From positions 6,287,501 through 6,351,500 of the forward strand of contig NZ_CP089981.1 in NCBI RefSeq assembly GCF_021389975.1: a stretch of 64,000 nucleotides of DNA, written 5' to 3'. The DNA comes from Fulvivirga ulvae (GTDB lineage: Bacteria; Bacteroidota; Bacteroidia; Cytophagales; Cyclobacteriaceae). Of this stretch, positions 54,893-64,000 are shown one piece after another; within the stretch, counting starts at the first letter, position 1; each line of letters opens with the position of its first letter. Below the pieces are notes generated by a model. That model did no database searches and was not told where the DNA came from. It saw nothing but the letters and a program-made list of their open reading frames with translations. Position numbers and translations under genes: made by a program.

Positions 54893-57800
54893 TTATAAGT
54901 CGTATACTTTTTCTTCTGATTTATGATCTTGTGATGATGTTGAAATACTTATCAACTTGCCCAGCTCCACTATGGATGAAAAGTTAAAAAGTTGTTGTAA
55001 TGATAACTGTATACCAAATGCTTTTTCAATTTGATAGGCTAGCCTGATTACCAAAAGAGAATGACCTCCAAGCTCGAAAAAGGTCTTTTTTACATCAATA
55101 TTTTCCTTGGGTATTCCGAGCAAACTATGCCAGATCTCCACCAGCTTTTCTTCTGTTTCATTGGCAGGTCTGTTCAAGGCTACTACCGAATCGAGTGTTG
55201 CTGTGGTAAGTTCTTTTTTGTTGATTTTCCCATTGCTGTCCAAAGGAAGCTTTTCCAATGGCACAATGAATGCGGGTACCATATAGTCCGGCAGGCTTTT
55301 CCTTAGCGATATGAGCAGTTGATTCTCATTAAAATGAGGTGAAGGTACTACATAGGCAACCAGATTCTTTTGTGATGCTACTTCCTGCAAAATAACCTTA
55401 CAGGTGATCACCTGTTCTGTCCCCATGATATGTGACTCAATTTCGCCAGGCTCTATGCGGTAACCTCTGAGTTTAATCTGATCATCTTTTCTTCCCATAA
55501 AGATCAGATCTCCCTGCGAAGTCCATTTTACCAAATCGCCTGTTTTATACCAGGTCTCCTCTTTATTTCCTGTTATGGGATTGCTAACAAAGCTTTCTCT
55601 AGTTTTATCTTCCTGTAAATAACCCTTGGCCACAGGGATGCCACCGATAAACAACTCTCCTGAAACCCCTACCGGTACAAGCTGCCTTCCTTCACTCACC
55701 ACCATGACTCTGGCGTTGGTTATCGGCTTTCCGATTGGAATGATTTTATTATTTGTTTCTTTAACTTCATGGAATACACAACCAATACTTGCCTCTGTCG
55801 GCCCATAAAGGTTGGTTACCCTCACATCAGGGTAAATCTTCTTAAACTGGTTAACTGCGTCTACCTGTATCTCTTCTCCTCCTATTACGATTTCCTTCAA
55901 GCTATTCAGATCATCACCAGCTCCTTGTTCCATCATTTCATGCACTATCTCGCTGAATAATGCCGGTACAAAATCCGTCATGGTAATATTAAACCCTGAT
56001 ACGATCTCTTTGAAATATTTTGCTGAAAGCAGTTGATCTTCTGAGGGGATCACTGTTTGCCCCTCGTTCATTAATGGCCAGAAAATCTGCCATACTGAAC
56101 TATCAAAGATATGTTGTGTGGTACGCAATACAGACCTGGCAGCTTCCTTACCAAAATACTCATTCATCCAGTAAAGCCTGTTCATTACCCCTCCATGTGG
56201 AACAACTACTCCTTTAGGCCTGCCTGTAGTTCCGGAAGTATGAAACACATACATTGCGTCCTCTGATTTTGCCGCTATAGATATATCTTTTTCACTGTCA
56301 TTCAACTGGTTTGCATCAACCAAAAGCAAATGATCTGATACTAACCCACTTTCCGATAATCCCTTGGCATTAGTCAGTATAACTTTAGCCTGTAAAGATC
56401 CTATAATTTCATCCAGCCTGGTTGAAGGCCAATAAATACTCAATGGCGCAAAGGCAGCTCCACACTTCAATACTGCCAGAGTTGATACCACATAATCCAG
56501 ACCTCTGGACATAACCACGGGAACATAATCATTCTGCTCAACCCCCTGTTCCAACAGCTGCTTAGCCAGTGTATTAGCCTTGCTATTCAACTCACCATAG
56601 CTTAGTTGCTGATCTTTATAACATGCAGCAATCTTCTCCGGAAACTGCCTGGCGGTAGCTCTTACTATTTCATGCACATTTTCAAAACCATACTCACTTA
56701 TCTCATACCTGAACAAAGCATTTTGCTCTTCCTGACTCAGCATATTGATTTGATCTATAGACAAAGTCGGTTCCTTCACGACATTCTTGAGAATGTTTTT
56801 ATAGTGACTCATCATTCTCTTCATGGTCTCCTCCTTAAAGAGGTCATCACAATAGGTGATATAGACTCTCAGGCCATGAGCGGTACTGGTAATCGTAAAG
56901 GTCAGATCGAATTTAGAAGTATGCTGTCCGACGGATTCCCAGGCCAATTGAATATCCGATAGTTCTTTAGATTCGCCTTCCGGGGTGTTTTGAAAAACGA
57001 ATAGGGTTTGAATAAGGGTACTCCTACTTATATCTCTCTTGCTCTCTACTCGTTCAATAATTTTCTCAATAGGCACATCCTGACGTTGAAATGCCTCGAG
57101 AGAGGTATTTCTAACTTGTTTCAATAGTTCCTGAAAGGTCTCAGTACCTTTAAACTTGCTTCTGAGCGCAACTGTATTAAGGAAAAAGCCAATCAGGGGC
57201 TCCGTCTCCTTATGCAGCCTGTTAGCAATAGGACTTCCAATTACAATATCATACTGTCCGGTATATTTATGTAATAATACACTTAGCGCCGCCAGTAAAA
57301 ACATATACTGTGTGGTTTCACTTCTGGCACAAAGGTCATTGATAGATTGGCTTATTTCTACCGGAACCATACCACTATACAAAGCTCCGCTTGAACTTTT
57401 TACGGTTGGTCGTGGGAAATCAGTGGGTAAATTAAGGGGTTCGTAGCCGGTTAGTTTATTTTCCCAATAGCTTAATTTACTATCAAGGGTATTGTTTTCA
57501 AGTTGTTTTCTTTGCCAGCAGGCATAGTCTGCATATTGCAGCCCCAAATCCTTCAAATTGGATTGCCGTTTTTCAATTCTTGATTGATAAAGCTCCATCA
57601 ACTCTTCATAAAAAATAGGGATAGACCACCCATCAGATGAAATGTGATGCATTACCATGATGAAGTAGTAACTTTCTTCTGTTACCCTGATCAGGGTCGC
57701 TCGCAAGGAAATATCTTCTGACAGGTCAAAGGGCTTCCTGGTTTCTTCTGCTGCCAGACTCATAATCTCTTCATGGGACTTATCTGGCAAACTCAACCGG

Positions 57801-58264
57801 GTTACCGGCCATTCCGGCAATTGGTCAAGGATCACCTGGTATGGATTCCCTTCCTCCTCTTTGTACACGGTCCTTAAAATTTCGTGCCTGTTGATCACTG
57901 AAGTAAAGGCATATTGAAGTGCATCAACATCCAGTTTCCCCTGAATCTTACGTAAAGTTGGCATATGATAGGGTGTAGATCCCTCAAACCGATCGATAAA
58001 CCAGATTCTTTCCTGAGAACAGGATAATGGTAACCTATCGAAACCATTACGACTCTCAAGGCTAATTTTTTCGCTTGGTGCTGACGATTCTGACAAACTC
58101 AGAAAATCAATGATAGCCTGCTTGTTGTCCTTTATTTCGGCTATTAGTTCAGGACTTATGGTTTTCTGTTTAGGCTTTTTAATTTGCAGCTTTCCTGCTT
58201 CAATATATGCATATGAGCCACTGTTTTTCAGCTCGTTAAGAATATTTAGTACTTTATCGTCCAT
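54893..58264 (-). CDS. Monomodular non-ribosomal peptide synthetase, C-A-T
   Basis: A 1,123-residue synthetase. An N-terminal TubC-like docking domain (1-55) is followed by a condensation domain with HHISSDG near 206. The A domain has HTSGTTGRPKGV near 676 and NLYGPTEAS, and the carrier has FFELGGHSLLVIRL near 1070. The acidic C-terminal tail ends KVYDL. Pocket residues read DSWDVGLIGK, equal to those of the first, edge-cut synthetase, so both probably load the same unidentified amino acid. The gene starts 1 base after the upstream gene's stop and ends 8 bases before the trimodular gene. Confidence 0.95.
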   Translation of the reverse strand: MDDKVLNILNELKNSGSYAYIEAGKLQIKKPKQKTISPELIAEIKDNKQAIIDFLSLSESSAPSEKISLESRNGFDRLPLSCSQERIWFIDRFEGSTPYHMPTLRKIQGKLDVDALQYAFTSVINRHEILRTVYKEEEGNPYQVILDQLPEWPVTRLSLPDKSHEEIMSLAAEETRKPFDLSEDISLRATLIRVTEESYYFIMVMHHISSDGWSIPIFYEELMELYQSRIEKRQSNLKDLGLQYADYACWQRKQLENNTLDSKLSYWENKLTGYEPLNLPTDFPRPTVKSSSGALYSGMVPVEISQSINDLCARSETTQYMFLLAALSVLLHKYTGQYDIVIGSPIANRLHKETEPLIGFFLNTVALRSKFKGTETFQELLKQVRNTSLEAFQRQDVPIEKIIERVESKRDISRSTLIQTLFVFQNTPEGESKELSDIQLAWESVGQHTSKFDLTFTITSTAHGLRVYITYCDDLFKEETMKRMMSHYKNILKNVVKEPTLSIDQINMLSQEEQNALFRYEISEYGFENVHEIVRATARQFPEKIAACYKDQQLSYGELNSKANTLAKQLLEQGVEQNDYVPVVMSRGLDYVVSTLAVLKCGAAFAPLSIYWPSTRLDEIIGSLQAKVILTNAKGLSESGLVSDHLLLVDANQLNDSEKDISIAAKSEDAMYVFHTSGTTGRPKGVVVPHGGVMNRLYWMNEYFGKEAARSVLRTTQHIFDSSVWQIFWPLMNEGQTVIPSEDQLLSAKYFKEIVSGFNITMTDFVPALFSEIVHEMMEQGAGDDLNSLKEIVIGGEEIQVDAVNQFKKIYPDVRVTNLYGPTEASIGCVFHEVKETNNKIIPIGKPITNARVMVVSEGRQLVPVGVSGELFIGGIPVAKGYLQEDKTRESFVSNPITGNKEETWYKTGDLVKWTSQGDLIFMGRKDDQIKLRGYRIEPGEIESHIMGTEQVITCKVILQEVASQKNLVAYVVPSPHFNENQLLISLRKSLPDYMVPAFIVPLEKLPLDSNGKINKKELTTATLDSVVALNRPANETEEKLVEIWHSLLGIPKENIDVKKTFFELGGHSLLVIRLAYQIEKAFGIQLSLQQLFNFSSIVELGKLISISTSSQDHKSEEKVYDL

Positions 58265-58265
58265 A

Positions 58266-61200
58266 TTAAATATCTATTGTATCGTATTCATCAGCAGGAG
58301 CCGCTTCCTTGTTTATAATGCGAATGTACTTGGCAAGGCTTTGTATAGTAGGGTATTGAAAAACGACCCTAACCGGGAATGATACCTCAAACTTGTCTTG
58401 TATCATCGATATCATTCGGGTAGCCAGCAGGCTGTGTCCTCCATTTTTGAAAAAGTTGGCAGTAGTGCTTATTTGTTGACTATCAGTGCCAAGCAGTATA
58501 GACCAGGCTTGAACAAGTTCCTCCTCAATTTCATCAGCAGGAGCAATGTATACGTCCTGATTAACTTTGTTCGGTTCAGGTAATTTTTTCTTATCAATTT
58601 TGCCACTTGGCAGTAAGGGAAGCTCTTCGATCCGTACATAGTACTCCGGAACCATATATGATGGCAGGTGTGCTTGCAGGTATTCACGGATGTCCTTAGT
58701 AAGCAATTCCTCTTCACTTACATAGTAACCGACCAGATACTGATTTTCACCCTCTCCTCTAAGCTGCACTATTCCTTCTGCAACACCTTCCAACTCCTTT
58801 AACCAGTGCGTGATCTCTCCCAACTCAATACGATAGCCTCGTAGCTTAACCTGTTCATCTATACGACCTAAATATTCCAGGTTCCCATCAGGAAGCCAAC
58901 GAACCAAATCGCCCGTCTTGTATAGCCTGCTTCCTGATTCTCCATCGTATGGATTATTTACAAACTTCTCTGAGGTCAGTTCGGGGTTGTTATAATACCC
59001 TCGAGCCAGGGCTATCCCTCCCAGGCATAGCTCTCCAGGTACTCCTAAACCTGCCAGTTGGTTGGCACTGTCTAAAACATAGGCTTTTACACCTCGCAAG
59101 GGTTTCCCTATCGAAACACTTCTCAGGCCTTTATGCGAAGATGTTGAATAACCTGTAGCATAGATCGTAGCCTCCGTTGGACCATACAGATTCTCCAAAC
59201 GTGCAGATAAGCCCAGTCTATTAAAATAATCAACTGTATTACGTGCCAGTGGCTCTCCGGCTGAAATGATATAACGCAACGACTCAAGACCTGAACCTCC
59301 TTTTCTTCCTATCTCTTCCAAAAACAGCCCCAACATGGAGGGCACAAAGTTTACATGGCTCACCCCGTATCGAACAAGTGCATCTTTTATAGCTATAGGA
59401 TCTGATTCTTCGCCCTGAGGTAGTATGGCCAACGATCCTCCGGATACAAACCACCCGAATAGTTCAGAACAGCTCACATCAAACACCACATTGGTCTTAA
59501 GCAGATAACTATCTCCGCCCTCCAGAGGGTATTGAGCCTGCATGGTTTCTATCAGGTTTGTAAGAGACCGGTGCTCAACCATCACTCCCTTAGGGGTACC
59601 TGTTGATCCTGAGGTGTAAATGATATATGCCAAATCTTCTATTCCTGACTCATGCGCCGGGTTTTCCTCTTCGGATGTTGAAGACTCTGTTATTAAGTGC
59701 TCGTAATCAACTACCGTAACTGCCTCAAAACTTTTATAGAAACTGCCGGTGGTTTTATCAGCCACAAGGTATTGAGCCCCGGTATGATCAAGGATGTACT
59801 CCCGGCGTGAATCCGGCTGGGTCCAATCTATAGGAAGGTAGGCACATCCTGCTTTGAGTATTCCGAAAATGGTGGTGATCAGGTCTGATGAACGCTCCAT
59901 ACTTACACCCACTATATCACCAGGACGGACACCTTTGGCATGAAGCCGATGACTCAAGGCATTGGATCGTGCTTGCAGTTCCTTATAGGTGACTTCTTCA
60001 TCTCTTTCGTAAAGGGCAACATGATCCGGTGTAAGTAAGACCTGACGGTCAAACTTCTCCATTACCGTTTCATGGATCTTTGGTAATGGTTCTGCATTAT
60101 AATGAATGGATTGTAACGCCTGCTGCTCTCCCGAATTCATCAGGCTCAGTGAGCTCAACTTCGCTTCCGGATCAGCTACTATCTGCTCCAAAAGGGTAAT
60201 ATACTGACCTAAAAACTGCTCTACTGTCTCTCGTAAAAACAGATCAGTGCTATAGTTAACAGACAGATTGAAACCCTGAGGTTCTTCCTTTGCCCGAAGC
60301 GTAATGTCAAACTGTGAAGTAATCTCTTCAAGCTCTTTTAACTCTCCAATTTGCTTTTTGCCGGGTTCAGGATAATTAGCTAACGAAAACATGATATTAA
60401 ACAATACCATTGATGTGGCATCCCTGTCGCTTTTCATGTGTTCCACAATTTTAATCAATGGTATATCCTGATGTTCGAAGGCATCAAATACATGACCTGA
60501 AACATCCTTCAACCATTGATTGAATGGAAGGTCATTTTGGATTCGGTTTCTAAGCACCAAAGTATTCGTAAAGAAACCAATAAGCGGCTCAAGTTCAGGA
60601 AGATTACGGTTGGCAATAGGTGAACCTACAACAACATCATCTTTTCGGGCATATCTGGCGATTAGTAAATTAAATACCGACAGTAGGAGTATGTATAATG
60701 AAGTATTCTGCTTAGCCGCCAAATCTTTAAGGCCCTCAGACAACTGACGATCAATATATTGTTCAATAATATCACCACTTCCAGATAAAACCTGGGGTCT
60801 GCTAAAGTCTCCCTGCAATGTGGTGGGCTCAGTGTTCTCAAGTTCTTCTTCCCAAAAACTGAGATACTTTTTAAGAAAATCATCAGTAAGCCGAGCCTTC
60901 TCCCAAACTGCGTAGTCAGCATATTCGATCTCTAATGGCTTAAGGGCAGATGAACTATTCTGTGATGCTCCAAAGTATAACTGACTCAATTCATTGCCAA
61001 AAATTGCAGTCGACCATCCATCAAAAATAATATGATGTACAACTATAAGAAAAATATACCTATCGCTGTATTTTACTAGTTTTGCTCTTAATAAAGGTCC
61101 CTCAGATAAGTTGAATGGCTCCAGCAATTGTTCCTTTAGTAGCTCATCAAATGATTCTTTAGAGAACTCACCCCCTTCAATCTCTTCAAATTTCCACTCT

Positions 61201-61655
61201 CCTTTGTCAAGCACCAATTGGTAAGGAATCCCTCCTTTTTCTTTAATTACCGTCCTTAACGGTTCATGACGGTTGATAAGCTCACTATATGCTCTGGCCA
61301 AATATTCCTTTTCGAAGTCTTCAGTTATTTCAATAGAAAAAGGAATATGATAGGCCAATCCTCCTTCTATTTGATCTATAAACCATAGCGATTCCTGAGA
61401 ACTCGACAATGGTATTTTGTCCAGTTCCCCTCTATTAACTTTTTTTATAGTCAAACCCTTTTTCACAGACTTGGCTACTGCCAGATTCTTTTTCAGAAAC
61501 GATTTTAACTCTTCTTTCCCTGCCTTGATTTTTTCAAGCAGTGCGGGACTTAGCTGTGTACCTTTAGGTACGTTAACCTTGAGCTCACCCTCTTCATTTA
61601 AAAACAATGATATTCCACTTTCGTGAGCTTCGGTTATAATATTTAATGCATCCAT
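58266..61655 (-). CDS. Monomodular non-ribosomal peptide synthetase, C-A-T
   Basis: A 1,129-residue synthetase. The TubC-like docking domain (1-55, ISLFLNEEGELKVNVPKG) is followed by a condensation domain with HHIIFDG near 207. The A domain has YTSGSTGTPKGV near 682 and the carrier NGGHSLLATRM near 1073. The acidic tail ends DEYDTIDI. Residues 479-1027 are almost identical to those of module 2 in the terminal synthetase, while the C domain and carrier differ, so the two modules should load the same amino acid. No epimerisation domain. Confidence 0.95.
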   Translation of the reverse strand: MDALNIITEAHESGISLFLNEEGELKVNVPKGTQLSPALLEKIKAGKEELKSFLKKNLAVAKSVKKGLTIKKVNRGELDKIPLSSSQESLWFIDQIEGGLAYHIPFSIEITEDFEKEYLARAYSELINRHEPLRTVIKEKGGIPYQLVLDKGEWKFEEIEGGEFSKESFDELLKEQLLEPFNLSEGPLLRAKLVKYSDRYIFLIVVHHIIFDGWSTAIFGNELSQLYFGASQNSSSALKPLEIEYADYAVWEKARLTDDFLKKYLSFWEEELENTEPTTLQGDFSRPQVLSGSGDIIEQYIDRQLSEGLKDLAAKQNTSLYILLLSVFNLLIARYARKDDVVVGSPIANRNLPELEPLIGFFTNTLVLRNRIQNDLPFNQWLKDVSGHVFDAFEHQDIPLIKIVEHMKSDRDATSMVLFNIMFSLANYPEPGKKQIGELKELEEITSQFDITLRAKEEPQGFNLSVNYSTDLFLRETVEQFLGQYITLLEQIVADPEAKLSSLSLMNSGEQQALQSIHYNAEPLPKIHETVMEKFDRQVLLTPDHVALYERDEEVTYKELQARSNALSHRLHAKGVRPGDIVGVSMERSSDLITTIFGILKAGCAYLPIDWTQPDSRREYILDHTGAQYLVADKTTGSFYKSFEAVTVVDYEHLITESSTSEEENPAHESGIEDLAYIIYTSGSTGTPKGVMVEHRSLTNLIETMQAQYPLEGGDSYLLKTNVVFDVSCSELFGWFVSGGSLAILPQGEESDPIAIKDALVRYGVSHVNFVPSMLGLFLEEIGRKGGSGLESLRYIISAGEPLARNTVDYFNRLGLSARLENLYGPTEATIYATGYSTSSHKGLRSVSIGKPLRGVKAYVLDSANQLAGLGVPGELCLGGIALARGYYNNPELTSEKFVNNPYDGESGSRLYKTGDLVRWLPDGNLEYLGRIDEQVKLRGYRIELGEITHWLKELEGVAEGIVQLRGEGENQYLVGYYVSEEELLTKDIREYLQAHLPSYMVPEYYVRIEELPLLPSGKIDKKKLPEPNKVNQDVYIAPADEIEEELVQAWSILLGTDSQQISTTANFFKNGGHSLLATRMISMIQDKFEVSFPVRVVFQYPTIQSLAKYIRIINKEAAPADEYDTIDI
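58573..60218. repeat. Near-identical NRPS adenylation segment, copy 2 (1,646 bp)
   Basis: This is the partner of 48694-50339. Changes visible in the protein include IGRKGG for VGRKGG, SSHKGL for SSYKGL, EELLTK for EGLLTK and PKIHET for PEIHET. Both edges fall at the same points in each module: the C-A linker on one side and just after the A10 lysine motif on the other. Confidence 0.93.
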
Positions 61656-61706
61656 TTTTTTATCAGGACTTATATGATATAACTAAATGTAACTTATCGT
61701 TTAACG

Positions 61707-64000
61707 TCAGATCTCAAACGACTCATATTCATCTTCACCTTCTTCTGCAGGTGCAAATACACCTAAATAATCTGCCAACTCTTCTATGGTTGGGTAGACA
61801 AAAATTGACTTGATGGTAAGGTTAACACCCAACACTTCCCTTACTGCACTTACCACACGGATTGCCATGAGTGAGTGACCTCCCATTTCGAAAAAATTTG
61901 CATCCACACTGAGTTCTTCGGTACCAATGCCCAAAAGGCCTGACCATATGTTGACCAGTTGCTGTTCTACTTCATTCTTAGGAGCCTTTCTCTCTTGCTT
62001 AAAATCAGGCTTAGGCAGCTTTGCTTTATCTATTTTTCCACTTTCATGTACAGGTAACTTTTCCATGGTTATCAATCGAGACGGAACCATGTAGTTAGGT
62101 AACTGCGCCTTAAGGTACTCCCTTGTATCGGCTTCATCATAAGCATCAGATACTACCAAGTAAGCTATTAGGATTTTATTTCCAAGATCATTATCATGAA
62201 CAAGTACCACCGATTCATTTACTCCATTGGCCTTATTTAATATTGACTGTATTTCACCAAGCTCTATCCTGTAGCCCCTTATTTTTACCTGATCATCAAT
62301 TCTACCCAGGAAAGCTATATTTCCGTCAGGAAGCCATTTAGCCAGATCTCCGGTCTTGTACATTTTGCCGGGCTGCGAATCTAATGTATCTGCAACAAAC
62401 TTGTCGTCTGTTAGTACATTATCTCCAAAATATCCTGTAGCCAGACAGACTCCTGCAATACACAACTCACCGGGAACTCCAACAGGAACTACCTGCTTGT
62501 TTTGATCCAAAATGTAGATCTTAGTATTGCTAATAGGTTTACCAATGGGTATAATCTCCTTCTCTTCTTCCACAGGATAGTAAACACAGCCTATACTTGC
62601 CTCAGTTGGCCCATACAAGTTTGTGAGTCTTATTTGAGGATATTTCCGAATGAAGAAATTCGTGGTCTCTGGTGTAATGGCCTCTCCCCCTATAACGATA
62701 TCCTTCAATTTAAAAGGGTTAAACTCATTAGTTCCAGCCTTCATTTGCCTTACCATTTCGTTAAATAGTGAGGGAACAAAATCAGTCATGGTAACCCCAT
62801 ATTCTTCTATGAGCTCATTGAAATACCTCAGATCCAGCATCCTCTCTTCCGATGGGATAACAGTCTGCCCTCCATTAACCAATGGCCACATTAATTGCCA
62901 GATAGCACTATCAAAGATGTGCTTTGTTGTTCTTAACACAGATTGCGCCGATGCTTTACCGAAGTAGTCATTCATCCACATAAACCTGTTATAAACTCCT
63001 TTGTGAGGTACTACCACCGCCTTCGGCATACCTGTAGTTCCCGATGTATGAAATATATACATCGGGAGCTCTGTTCCTGGCTTTTCCGGCAGGTTACTTT
63101 CGGTTTCTTCCAACAAACCTGATTCCACTAAATGAAATCCTTCTTCAATACTTAGCCCGCTCTCATCAACACCCATATTGTTTACAAGGGTTACTGGTGC
63201 ATTTAACTTTGCTATGGCATTTTTTATCCTGGCTTCCGGCCAATAAATACTGAGCGGAGCCGGTGCTGCCTTCAGCTTCCATATAGCAATTGCAGACACC
63301 AGAAAATCAATGCCTCTTGACATAACAACAGGCACAATACTTCCTTCACCAATAGCATAGCTCTGTAGGTTATTGGCCAGCGTATTGGCTTTTCTGTTTA
63401 ATTGTCTGTAATTCAAAACGACATCTTCATGATAAACAGCGTTGGCATCAGGTGTTTCCTCAACCTGCTTCTCAAAAAGATCCAGAATGGTAGTATTATC
63501 AGGGTAAAGCTTTCCGGTCTGATTAAACTCATTTACTACCAATTCATACTCTTTTTCATCTACCAGTTTAATATCGGAAATGAGAATATCCGGATTACCC
63601 GCAACCTGTCCCAATATTTGTCGGAAGCATTTGGCAAAGCGCTCAATAGTTGATCCATCAAAAAGATCACCTGAGTATTCGAAATTAAAAAGCAATCTGT
63701 CTTTTCCTTCGTAACCAGTAAGACTCAAATCAAACTTATTATGGCCTAATTTTCTTTCTTGTCTCCTCAGTGTAATACCAGGGATTTGAATAGCAGCTCC
63801 ACCAAAATTCTGAAGGGAGAACATGACATCAAATAGTGGATGTCTATTGCTTTCTCTGCGAACTTTTAAATCGTTAAGTAGTTCCTCAAAAGGGTACTGC
63901 TGATTCTCAAAGGCCTGAAGTGAAATATTTTTAACGTTTTGGACAAACTCACTGAAAGTCATCTTATCCTCAAAACGGCTACGGATAGGCAATGTATTTA
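61707..64000 (-). CDS. Non-ribosomal peptide synthetase, partial at the right edge (C-terminal C, A, T)
   Basis: The reading frame continues through the window edge; the codon at 63992 is an internal TTG (leucine), so the true start is outside. Visible are the last part of a condensation domain, an A domain (HTSGTTGMPKAV near 316 residues into the visible part, NLYGPTEASIG, SGKIDKAKLP) and a carrier (FFEMGGHSLMAIRVV near 702). The acidic tail ends EDEYESFEI. Pocket residues read DSWDVGLIGK. It feeds the next synthetase 51 bases downstream. More modules may lie upstream. Confidence 0.94.
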   Translation of the reverse strand, partial: NTLPIRSRFEDKMTFSEFVQNVKNISLQAFENQQYPFEELLNDLKVRRESNRHPLFDVMFSLQNFGGAAIQIPGITLRRQERKLGHNKFDLSLTGYEGKDRLLFNFEYSGDLFDGSTIERFAKCFRQILGQVAGNPDILISDIKLVDEKEYELVVNEFNQTGKLYPDNTTILDLFEKQVEETPDANAVYHEDVVLNYRQLNRKANTLANNLQSYAIGEGSIVPVVMSRGIDFLVSAIAIWKLKAAPAPLSIYWPEARIKNAIAKLNAPVTLVNNMGVDESGLSIEEGFHLVESGLLEETESNLPEKPGTELPMYIFHTSGTTGMPKAVVVPHKGVYNRFMWMNDYFGKASAQSVLRTTKHIFDSAIWQLMWPLVNGGQTVIPSEERMLDLRYFNELIEEYGVTMTDFVPSLFNEMVRQMKAGTNEFNPFKLKDIVIGGEAITPETTNFFIRKYPQIRLTNLYGPTEASIGCVYYPVEEEKEIIPIGKPISNTKIYILDQNKQVVPVGVPGELCIAGVCLATGYFGDNVLTDDKFVADTLDSQPGKMYKTGDLAKWLPDGNIAFLGRIDDQVKIRGYRIELGEIQSILNKANGVNESVVLVHDNDLGNKILIAYLVVSDAYDEADTREYLKAQLPNYMVPSRLITMEKLPVHESGKIDKAKLPKPDFKQERKAPKNEVEQQLVNIWSGLLGIGTEELSVDANFFEMGGHSLMAIRVVSAVREVLGVNLTIKSIFVYPTIEELADYLGVFAPAEEGEDEYESFEI

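Noticed and set aside
48694..60218. The 1.6 kb repeat pair as an insertion sequence or an assembly collapse
   Set aside because: No transposase, terminal inverted repeats or target duplications; the edges match NRPS domain borders. About a dozen scattered differences and distinct flanks argue against a simple assembly error.
45781..63653. Many plus-strand open frames of 60-118 codons inside the NRPS genes
   Set aside because: They lie opposite long, motif-rich minus-strand synthetase genes and show no recognisable domain; they are antisense shadows.

Overview
The window looks like a chromosomal segment of a Bacteroidota bacterium, probably a free-living Cytophagales-type organism. Support: an ECF sigma / FecR anti-sigma / TonB-dependent receptor trio, a secreted pectinesterase with a C-terminal type IX secretion sorting domain, AT-rich intergenic DNA with few Shine-Dalgarno sites, several likely TTG/GTG starts, and NRPS and sugar genes of Bacteroidota style. 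No tRNA, rRNA, CRISPR array, integrase or insertion sequence was seen.

Left part (1-17.7 kb), mostly housekeeping and catabolism. A minus-strand uronate operon (kduI, kduD, uxaC cut by the window edge) handles pectin-derived sugars. A pectinesterase at 10.8-12.9 kb feeds the same pathway, and both carry the same 13-nt palindromic operator-like sequence upstream. Between them lie the sigma/FecR/TonB receptor unit, proline dehydrogenase, and a sodium-dependent amino-acid transporter with a 41-residue partner subunit. Then come a KdpDE-like two-component pair next to a TrkH-type potassium transporter, and a secreted serine hydrolase.

Middle (18.3-27.8 kb): a compact chemosensory operon cheA-cheW-mcp-cheY-cheR-cheD-cheB on the plus strand with no flagellar genes beside it, followed by an AraC regulator and a short-chain dehydrogenase on the minus strand. 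A 62-67 nt stem-loop element occurs twice (10.6 and 23.5 kb) with compensatory base changes.

Right part (27.9-64 kb), all minus strand, is accessory. It starts beyond the right edge with a non-ribosomal peptide synthetase line of at least six C-A-T modules on four proteins, ending in a thioesterase. Consecutive proteins appear joined by N-terminal TubC-like docking domains and acidic C-terminal tails. Then come a beta-lactamase-like hydrolase fused to a cyclic-peptide ABC exporter and a type II thioesterase. Two A domains of the line are almost identical over 1,646 bp, a sign of recent duplication or gene conversion.

Downstream of the NRPS genes lies what I consider the most interesting locus. 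An unlisted 50-codon gene (40229-40381) encodes a double-glycine leader peptide with a CCxxxCC core. It is followed by a perfect 25-nt palindrome and then a tight ten-gene run: one large protein I do not recognise, six glycosyltransferases, a UDP-GlcNAc 2-epimerase-like protein, a polysaccharide deacetylase and a lipoprotein amidohydrolase. No known RiPP maturase is present. This has the layout of a ribosomally made, possibly heavily glycosylated, peptide pathway of an unfamiliar type; that reading is inference.
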